DNA of 64,000 bases from Progne subis subis (lineage: Eukaryota; Chordata; Aves; Passeriformes; Hirundinidae), in the NCBI GenBank assembly GCA_022316685.1, contig JAKJHU010000037.1, positions 22,219,188 through 22,283,187 on the forward strand. Direction: 5' to 3'. A program made the position numbers and the translations under genes. The notes under the pieces are model-generated. The model saw nothing but the letters and a program-made list of their open reading frames with translations. It searched no databases and was not told the DNA's origin. Of this stretch, positions 49,165-57,915 are shown in pieces; positions within the stretch are counted from its first letter, which is position 1, and each line of letters opens with the position of its first letter.

Positions 49165-52100
49165 TGTTTTAGTTTTGTTCGAAACCAGGTGGAATCACCA
49201 ATTAATGTAGTGGTTTTACATTTGCTAAATTCTGTTTGCCAAATTTAGTGTAGTGGTCTTAGTGTTTACTCTTCTTTTCCCCTGTGGAAGAGGATCAGGA
49301 GAAGCAAAGCAGGCTCAAGCTTAAAAATAAACACATAGTTTTATTGACACACACTGAAAGAATGGAAAAATAAAAAAAAGTTGAAAAAAGGTGGAACTTC
49401 AAAACACTCTTTCCTCCCCATATAAAATGTTAACTTTCCTACAAAACAACATAGAGAGACACAACTTGTAATTTTCAGTCAGTTTCACCATTTGAACATA
49501 ATCTTTCGTCACTTTGGGAGAAGAGTCTCTCTAGACTCCTACAGCGACATTAGCCACAAGGCAAAAAGTCTGGTGGCTCCCAATGTCACAAATCTGCAGC
49601 CTCTCAGAAATTTTGCAGATTGTGCAGTCCCACCCATTATTAGCCTTTCCCTTGGCTACTCATGGGCCTCTCAGCATGTTTGGGGTACTGTTTAAAAATG
49701 CTTCTTCTAGTACAAAACAAGGATTCTCTTCTTCTATCTCTAAAATCGTCTTTATCTCAAAAGAAATAGAGACCTTCTTTTACCTCAGGAGCTGAGGGCT
49801 TCAAATCACTTTCTCTCTAAAATCATCTTCATCTTAAAGGCTGAGACCTCGTTTTAGTGCAGGACTGGGGGGCTACTTCAAGATTCTCACTTAAATCTCA
49901 ATTACATCAATCCCCAACTTTTAACTAGAACTAACATTCCCCCAAACATTAAGATATCACAAGAAATAGTCCATTTCTCTATAGTTTACACTAGAGAAGT
50001 CTGGTTAAAAATGTCCACGTCCTCAATCTGTTCTTCCGATAATCTTTATCAGTTCTTTCACTCTTGCTCCACTGACTTCATGATGTGTCTTTTCTACATT
50101 CACTGTTTCTTTCTTCTCTCTCAGAGAAGAGTTAGGCTTTGGAAACTTCATGTTGCCAGGAAGGGGTGAAATCTTCCCTGGCCTGCAGTGGCCATGTGAT
50201 TTCTGCAGGGCAGCAGTCTCTCCCCAGCTGCACCTCAGATCGGCCGGGTTTCTTCCCTCCGCTCTTTTCCTCTCTGACTGGGAATCACTGGAGGAGGGAG
50301 CAGGGAGAGAGCTCTGCCCTCCCCTCGGTGACAGCTGGGGTGGCCTCGGCCCAACCGGGCCCAGAGCTGTTATCAGGGGCCTGGTGGAGATCTCTTGTGA
50401 CTCCAGGGCTCAGGGATCACAGGGAGGTTTTAAAACTAGTTAATGTTAAGCTGCAGCCTCTCATCCCCCCTGCCGGGAGACAATGGAGCCTGGCTAGGGC
50501 TGAGGGTGATGGAGCCTGGCTAGGGCGGAGGGTGATAGGGCCTGGCTAGGGCTCAGGGTGATGGAGCCTGGCTAGGGCTGAGGGTGATGGAGCCTGGCTA
50601 GGGCTGAGGATGATGGAGCCTGGCTAGGGCTCAGGGTGATGGAGCCTGGCTAGGGCTCAGGGTGATAGGGCCTGGCTAGGGCTCAGGGTGATGGAGCCTG
50701 GCTAGGGCTCAGGGTGATGGAGCCTGGCTAGGGCTCAGGGTGATAGGGCCTGGCTAGGGCTCAGGGTGATGGAGCCTGGCTAGGGCTCAGGGTGATAGGG
50801 CCTGGCTAGGGCTCAGGGTGATGGAGTCTGGCTAGGTCTCAGGGTGATGGAGCCTGGCTAGGGCTCAGGGTGATGGAGCCTGGCTAGGGCGGAGGGTGAT
50901 AGGGCCTGGCTAGGGCTGAGGGTGATGGAGCCTGGCTAGGGCTGAGGGTGATGGAGCCTGGCTAGGGCTCAGGGTGATGGAGCCTGGCTAGGGCTGAGGG
51001 TGATGGAGCCTGGCTAGGGCTCAGGGTGATGGAGCCTGGCTAGGGCTGAGGGTGATGGAGCCTGGCTAGGGCTCAGGGTGATAAAGCCTGGCTAGGGCTC
51101 AGGGTGATGGAGCCTGGCTAGGGCTCAGGGTGATAAAGCCTGGCTAGGGCTCAGGGTGATGGAGCCTGGCTAGGGCTGAGGGTGATGGAGCCTGGCTAGG
51201 GCTCAGGGTGATGGAGCCTGGCTAGGGCTCAGGGTGATGGAGCCTGGCTAGGGCTCAGGGTGATAAAGCCTGGCTAGGGCTCAGGGTGATGGAGCCTGGC
51301 TAGGGCTGAGGGTGATGGAGCCTGGCTAGGGCTCAGGGTGATGGAGCCTGGCTAGGGCTCAGGGTGATGGAGCCTGGCTAGGGCTCAGGGTGATAAAGCC
51401 TGGCTAGGGCTCAGGGTGATGGAGCCTGGCTAGGGCTCAGGGTGATGGAGTCTGGCTAGGGCTCAGGGTGATGGAGCCTGGCTAGGGCTCAGGGTGATAG
51501 GGCCTGGCTAGGGCTGAGGGTGATGGAGCCTGGCTAGGGCTCAGGGTGATAAAGCCTGGCTAGGGCTCAGGGTGATGGAGCCTGGCTAGGGCTGAGGGTG
51601 ATGGAGCCTGGCTAGGGCTCAGGGTGATGGAGCCTGGCTAGGGCTGAGGGTGATGGAGCCTGGCTAGGGCTCAGGGTGATGGAGTCTGGCTAGGGCTCAG
51701 GGTGATAGGGCCTGGCTAGGGCTCAGTGTGATGGAGCCTGGCTAGGGCTGAGGGTGATGGAGCCTGGCTAGGGCTCAGGGTGATGGAGCCTGGCTAGGGC
51801 TGAGGGTGATGGAGCCAGGCTAGGTCTCAGGGTGATGGAGTCTGGCTAGGTCTCAGGGTGATAAAGCCTGGCTAGGGCTCAGGGTGATGGAGTCTGGCTA
51901 GGTCTCAGGGCCAGCTCTTCCCCAAGGTGGGGAAGTGGCAGGCTTGGCCAGCCAACAGAACATCCCAACCTGATGTTACCTGTTCAAGTGGCTGGAAGGA
52001 AAAAGACTGACTCAAACAAAATCAGGATTTATATGGGTACTTCCCAAAGTCTTATGCAACATTCCCAGTGGTCAAAGAAGATGTCAATATCTAAAATTAG

Positions 52101-52194
52101 CTTCTGATAGGTCCCTGTCCTTTCCAAAACAATTCTAAGGTCCTGACAGGGCAATATTCTATATTCCTCTTTAACTAAAAACCAGGCTGTGTTA
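49165..52194 (-). other. Repeat-derived block around the minisatellite, possible ERV/LTR sequence on the minus strand
   Basis: The left edge TGTTTTAGTTTTG (49165) and a minus-strand AATAAA (plus TTTATT at 49340-49345) would fit the 3' end of a minus-strand LTR. A 77-bp tandem duplication lies at about 49,737-49,890, and a moderately GC-rich part at 50,150-50,480 leads into the minisatellite. No gag, pol or env-like frame is seen. I could not find the other end or a target-site duplication, so the LTR idea is an inference. Confidence 0.35.
50482..51911 (+). repeat. 26-bp minisatellite, 55 copies
   Basis: The consensus GATGGAGCCTGGCTAGGGCT plus CAGGGT repeats every 26 bp. Checked positions (50508, 50898, 51132, 51262, 51314, 51886) all fall on exact multiples of 26 from 50482, so the array is 1,430 bp with no net length change. 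Substitutions cluster at a few sites: GGA/AGG/AAA at unit positions 4-6, GCC/GTC at 7-9, GGGCT/GGTCT at 16-20, and CTC/CTG/CGG near the end. The period is not a multiple of 3, so it is not coding. The plus strand has four G-runs per unit. Confidence 0.98.
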
Positions 52195-52200
52195 ACCCAT

Positions 52201-52413
52201 TGTCTTGGGTTATGCAACCAAAAAATGTGTATTCTATTTAATCTGTAGAAAGCTATTGGGAAGATGTTTTTTCCTTACCTCTTGTGACTTCAGGGGGGCG
52301 GGGGTCGGATGCCTTCTGATAATGGCCCAGCCATTAAAAGCAGGTGGGGCAGTGTTTCTTATCTCTTTCACCACCCCCCAGGTCATATCCCTGACTCTGT
52401 CAGAGTTTTTCCA

Positions 52414-52452
<39 letters not shown>

Positions 52453-52666
52453 GTACAAATATATTTGTGTGGGGGGTTTTTTTGTTTTTTTGGGTTTTTT
52501 TTTTTAATATTCCTAGTAAAGAACTGTTACTCTTATTCCCATATCTTTGCCTGAAAGCCACTAATTGCAAAATTATAATAATTTGGAGGGTAGGGGGCTT
52601 ACATTCTCCGTTCCAAGGGAAGCTCCAGCCTTCCCTGGCCAACAACTGTTTTTCAAAACCAAGACA
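52201..52666. mobile_element. Solo LTR with perfect 6-bp target-site duplication
   Basis: The element runs from TGTCTTGGGTTATG to CAAAACCAAGACA, so its termini form an inverted repeat (TGTCTTGG/CCAAGACA). It is flanked on both sides by ACCCAT (52195-52200 and 52667-52672). A 6-bp duplication is typical of ERVK-class integration. The body contains a 35-nt poly(T) (52417-52451) and a T/G tract. Orientation is uncertain: an ATTAAA near the low-coordinate end read on the minus strand suggests minus. I recognise the sequence as a passerine-type LTR but cannot give its family name. Confidence 0.82.
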
Positions 52667-52953
52667 ACCCATGACATCCTGCTAACACCTAACAGAGAGA
52701 TTAGGGATAAGGCTTTGCCTGTAGATGTTCAAAACTTGGCCCTTGCCTTTCCCTGAGAAGGCAGAAATGCTCAGCTTCAACTCTTTTTGCATGATTTTCC
52801 CCTGTGTCAGCTGAGAGATCCATTTCCTTAAGCAACTTTCCTCCATTGATCTTATCCCCATTTTTTAGATCTCACATCTTCTGCTTTAAAAACAGTTTTG
52901 CCTGCACATGTCTATGACTAACAGCTTTATTACAGGACTGAACAAAAAAGGGG

Positions 52954-53000
<47 letters not shown>
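52954..53000 (+). repeat. 47-nt poly(A) tract
   Basis: An uninterrupted run of 47 A, the longest homopolymer in the window. It is preceded by GGGG and followed by GAGATAAAACC. It could be an LTR/retroposon tail or an expanded homopolymer; nothing upstream identifies a parent transcript. Confidence 0.97.
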
Positions 53001-53003
<3 letters not shown>

Positions 53004-55992
53004 ATAAAACCCCACAGATCAAATATGTTTGTACTAAGTCTTATCAGTCTTGCCCTCGGGGCCACTTCACACATTTACTGTGTGTCTGCAACAGAAGAAA
53101 CCGTTCTTGGCAATGACCTTTTTGAATCGCTGGCATCTCTGAAATGTGCAGCAGAGCATAGCAATTCTCACCAGTAATCCTATTTCCTAATCACAAATGG
53201 TTCCTCTCACTGCTTCAGCGCTTGTGGGCTCTCACACACATTCTCACGCTCTCTCTTACACACACCCCACTTACAAACACATGCACAAAGTCATTAGCAA
53301 ATACAAACATGCTTCTACAAACTTGAAAGCTATTTCCTGACTTGGAATTCACAGGTAAATACTTTATCCTCTAGAGAGCTCTCAGCACTTTTGCTACCTC
53401 TGTATCTCTTCAAAATGGGTAGATCAGAGGACAATGACTGTAGCACTGAGCATTTCACTTGTGCTCTATGGCAGTGCCTCAAATATAGAGCAAATATGAA
53501 TACTCAAGGACAGAACCTAACAGTCTGTGTAACTGCAAATTTGTTTGTAACAGAAAGATTTTAAAACAATATATTATGACTAAAATGTCCCTGGATTATG
53601 GACTTCAGCTTGGAAAATGTCTAACGTGCTACTGGATTACCATTTCAGTCTAAACAAGGCACCACAGAATCTCAAAATCTTACAACCAGAAGGTTCTCCA
53701 TTTTCATCTGAGGAAGATGGTCAGAGGAATAATTAATTGTGATCTACATTGTGATCTACATTGTGATCTACATTTCTTCATAAAATAATTTATTCTCTTC
53801 AAGTTTGCAGGATAAGGATGAGGGCCAATAAAACTGATGAGTGTAACACTGATATTTATGTACTTATGTAGTACTTTATATTACTTATTATATGGAGTCT
53901 CTCGCTCTTTTTGTGCTTTAAACATGGAAAATAACCCTAAATATTCAATTTAGAACAAGAGTAGCAAAATATTTTAGGTCTTTTAAGATAGGGCTGGTGT
54001 TCAGATGTATCTCTGTGGTCTATCTGGAAAACCAATGGAAGACATGATCTTTGACCTTGCCCTCCCTGCATCACTGATGTCAGGCTGGGGCACCCTGCCT
54101 GAGGATATCTGACCTGTACCTGTGTACAGCCTGCAGTGCCCTGGGCAATGTTCATTCCCCCATAGCCCTGTCCCCTGCCAGGTCCTCTGGTTGCCTCTCT
54201 GTGCAGGAATCCTTCAAAAGGTGGTACATCTTTATTTTCCTCACATCTGTTTCTGTACAGTACCCTAACCACAGTAACCAATAGTCTGGTTTTCCATATC
54301 TTGGTGTTGATAGGGGAAGGATGAGACAAAAATGTTAGCTTGTCACCTATTCTTTAAGAAAAATGGAGCTACTCTGTCTATATTTACCCCAAATAAATTA
54401 CCATTTCTTCAAATCTGACAAGTGGGAATTAAGAAATGTATCATTTTCAAGCATCTGCCCAGAGTTTTAATTTTTAAGAAGTTTTTAACCCACTATTGAA
54501 TTAGGTAGCACTTAGCAGATGGTCTTGAATTTCATCCTCTCCCTTGCTCTGACAGCATTTTGGTCTGTGTTTGGCAGTATTTGTTTATGGAAGTTTTAGC
54601 TCCATGGGGCACATTTTATTTCTCATCTTTCAAATTTCCATGGCATAAACAGGAAGTACATCTGGATGAAATTCAGATGTTATGTTTAAAGAACCTAGAA
54701 ATCAGTAAGAAATCATGTACCAAAGAGGACAGAGATAACAAAATCACGCAGATGATACTGCCTCTTTAGCTGAGCCCAGCTGATCCCTCACACTACCAAC
54801 CCACTGGCTGGCAGCTCTGTTCCAGCTTCGAGGGAGCCAGCTGACTCTCCAGGTTAGGAAAACCAGGATAGCTCATATTCAGGTTGTGTCCCTACTGACA
54901 GTAGGGTTGTAGCTGACTCTGGGTACTCACCTATATGTCCCCGAGTCCAAAAAGATGCAGTTACCACAGAAGGTAGAGATGTAGGCCAGATAGTAGGAGG
55001 CAAGCACTCCCTTTGCCAGTGAATGGTTTCTCCTTTCTTATGTGAACGTGTACACCAGTTGGTTTTTGCCCATCTCTAATACATCATTGATAAGCAGCTG
55101 TTATTTTTTCCTGCATGAGAATGTCAGACACTGCCTGGACTGTCACTGCTTGCCAGTGCAGAATTGCGAAAAGATCACAGCCAAATTTTACATCTGCTTT
55201 TTATCAGTGCCTGTGAAACTGTCAGATCTGTGGGGGAGGAAGGCAGATCACATACACACCTCCAGCAGCACTAAGTGTGATTGCATCTACAACCTAATAA
55301 TACAGAAAACTGATTAGAGAAAAGAGCAGACTGTTACAACAAATGATTGACATTTTGATGAATTTGGATTGTAACACGGGCTTCAAACACATAAATACTC
55401 TAGTTAAGAGTTCTACAGCATAAAATAGAATATTAAAGCTGAAAATTATCAACGAATACAAACTGCTTTAAATAAAACATATGAACACCTACTCACATAC
55501 TCAGATTTTTTTATCTTGCTAGGCAAGTACAATTTAACTTATCACTAGAAATTATTTATTGATCTTACAAAAAAACCCTTCAGATTACTTGCAGGCTGAT
55601 TTTAATGGTACTGTGTGCTCATCAGAGCTCAGACAATCACAATAACCAGTTTCCATTAAGAAAAATAGAAAAGCTAGATGGAGGAAAGCTACAGGCAAAA
55701 GTTTTAAAATTATTCTTTATGAATGGAGGGCTTGTGTTTGAAAAAAGACAATAGATGGAAAAAAATACAATGTAGATTGAAGACAGACTAAAGGCAGATA
55801 AAACAGAGCATGTTGTACTTTCAGGGAAGAAGAAACACTGTAAATAACATTAATGATTTCTATAATGGACTGGAAATTAAGCCTTCATTCAACACAATAT
55901 TCTGGAGCCTTGGTACCTTCAGAGGACTGGAAGAACAGTGGATTGAGGGAGCAGTCTTGGTCTTATATCTAAAAAATCTTGGAAACTTTATG
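53001..55992. other. No gene seen
   Basis: A CA/CT-rich patch at 53,225-53,290 and the 12-bp repeat at 53.74 kb. The 130-codon minus ORF at 53,937-54,329 in a GC-richer segment has no recognisable domain. Confidence 0.5.
53736..53773 (+). repeat. 12-bp tandem repeat, 3 copies
   Basis: ATTGTGATCTAC is repeated three times without change, followed by the first bases of a fourth copy. Confidence 0.95.
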
Positions 55993-56301
55993 TGGCTGTG
56001 TTAGAGAAAAAACACCAAGGGCAGAAGGTGAAATCCTGGTTTGTCAGATCGTTGTGACATAAGAGACCTGAGAGAAAACAGTGCACAGTCTCACTTTGGC
56101 TGGGTGCTGAGTACAGCACTCTGGCCAAGTGTCTGATACCGGTGAACAAGGATATTGTCTGGCAGTGGACAGGAGATTGATAACAGAAACTTATCTCAAG
56201 GGGCTCCTCTTGCTGGTGTTGGGCACTGACATCTGGATGTGGAAGTCCTTGACTGATGGAGCACATGTGTGTGCACACATGTGTTTTCCCTGACACAGCC
56301 A
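55993..56301. repeat. Possible short inverted-repeat element
   Basis: TGGCTGTGTTAGAG at the left and CCCTGACACAGCCA at the right are inverted repeats matching at 12 of 14 positions, 309 bp apart outer to outer. This could be a MITE-like DNA transposon remnant. No target-site duplication was seen, and the pairing may be coincidental. Confidence 0.25.
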
Positions 56302-57699
56302 ATCCCTTGCTTGGACCAGATTAAAAGTTCAGTTTTGTGCTGTCAGCTTGTTCCATGATGCTTTCTTATCATCCTTGGTACTAATTAGATAATCTCCTGG
56401 CATTTAGTGCTCTGCTCACTACCTCCAGAAATAATAAGACATTTTATCGGTATCTCCATGGATTGTGGAATCTCCAGGCCAGGATCTAATATGTGGTATC
56501 TAAGTAGACAGACATCGCAGTCTAGACATTCCTGCAGTATAATTACAGGGAAAAATTAAGTGAGTCTGGTAGTTATGTATTTTGGATTAATGGTTTAAAA
56601 TTGAATCCTATGTGTGAAGGTATAGAAAATACACAAAAATATCAGCCATTTATTTTAATAATCGGTGTTTTTAATAATTAGAGTAAAAGTTGGTAGTATT
56701 TTTGCTGAGGTACAGATGCACTAAAAGGTAACACCGTTTTGGCACAACATAGCACTATTTGAGTGTTTCCATTGTGCCATTGAGAAATATAATTTGCTAT
56801 TAGTCTGTCCTGTTGAATAACTACAAACATACGGAATTGTATAAAATCTTAAACAACTGTAAATTCCACTTATAATTTCCCCAGAAAATGCCTAGATGGC
56901 TTCCCTTTTTTCTGTTGTGTCAACTGCATGTCTCAGTTTGGAGTCATTAGCAAATTTGCTGAGTAATTTTCAGGTTTAAAAATATTTGAAAATTTTCTGA
57001 TGACTCAGTAGCAAACATAGGAAATCAGTGCAGGATAAAACCCCTTTCAAATAGAATTATATAATTCTACAGTACTATCCTCAGCATTATTTAACACTAA
57101 TATTAGCTAGGCTGACTCCTCCTCCTCCCCTACCAGCCCACCTGCGTGGCTGTTTTAGTTACTCACTTCATCAGGGAAATCAGGAAACAGTGCATGACTA
57201 TTTTGTCTTGGTGCTGCTGTGACTTCAATGCTGAGTCTGGCCAGATCTAGGAAGCAGATGATATTATTTCATAGTTTCTTCACAATCCTGCTGTCTCCTG
57301 GATGATGTTAGACTCTTTCATAGTGGGTTCTGCCTCAGGGTTTCTTGCCCCGGGGGGGTAAAGACCCTTCGCTCCTGGGATATGTTTCCATCCCCTTTCT
57401 GTTCACTCATACTCCCCATTTCAGGGCAACAGTAAACAGAAAGATTGGTACTGATTTTCTGTGGGTATAAATTTGTGACTGTTTCTCCTTAATAATTTTG
57501 AAATAATTTGAAAACATGGAAATTAGAATAGGTCCAATCTAGAAGGGAACACAAGTGACCTTGTCCCTGATATGTCACAGCTTTATCCAATAAAATAAAT
57601 GTGAGAAAAGGGGGTGGGTTAGCTGGTGAAGTGGGAATCATGAAGGAGGAATGTTGAGGAAAAGGGAATGATAGAATCATGAAGCAGAAGGATCCTGGG
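56302..57699. other. No gene seen
   Basis: AT-rich, with a small GC cluster (CCCCGGGGGGG at about 57,347). Nothing else is supported. Confidence 0.5.
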
Positions 57700-57915
57700 C
57701 AGAGGGAATCACTGCTGTATGGGCAGTCTGGGTCTGCAGTTAGAGTCTGTTGTTGGAACCTGCAGTCACAGTCTAACTAGGTAAAAAACCTGCAGAAGGA
57801 CTCTGCAAACTAATACCTGCAGTCATAGTTTAGCAGGAAATAACCAGCAGTCAGAGGCTGCAAGGGAAACCTACAGTAGGTGTTTGCTGCAGCCAGAGTC
57901 AGTAAATAGTTTTAG
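57700..57915 (+). repeat. Degenerate tandem repeat with CTGCAGTCAGAGTCTG-like units
   Basis: Related segments recur about every 35-45 bp: TCTGCAGTTAGAGTCTG, CCTGCAGTCACAGTCT, CCTGCAGAAGGACTCTG, CCTGCAGTCATAGTTT, CAGCAGTCAGAGGCTG and CTGCAGCCAGAGTC. They are separated by GGAAACC-like spacers. This looks like the internal repeats of an avian ERV LTR, but the ends were not found. Confidence 0.6.

Noticed and set aside
50139..50549. 136-codon and 97-codon ORFs before the minisatellite
   Set aside because: GC-rich repeat-derived sequence; the first ORF runs into the 26-bp array, and neither shows a domain.
50482..51911. Telomere-like array (CTAGGG motifs)
   Set aside because: The unit is 26 bp with one TAGGG each, not TTAGGG repeats.
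53937..54329. 130-codon minus ORF
   Set aside because: No recognisable domain. The segment is locally GC-richer, which lengthens chance ORFs.
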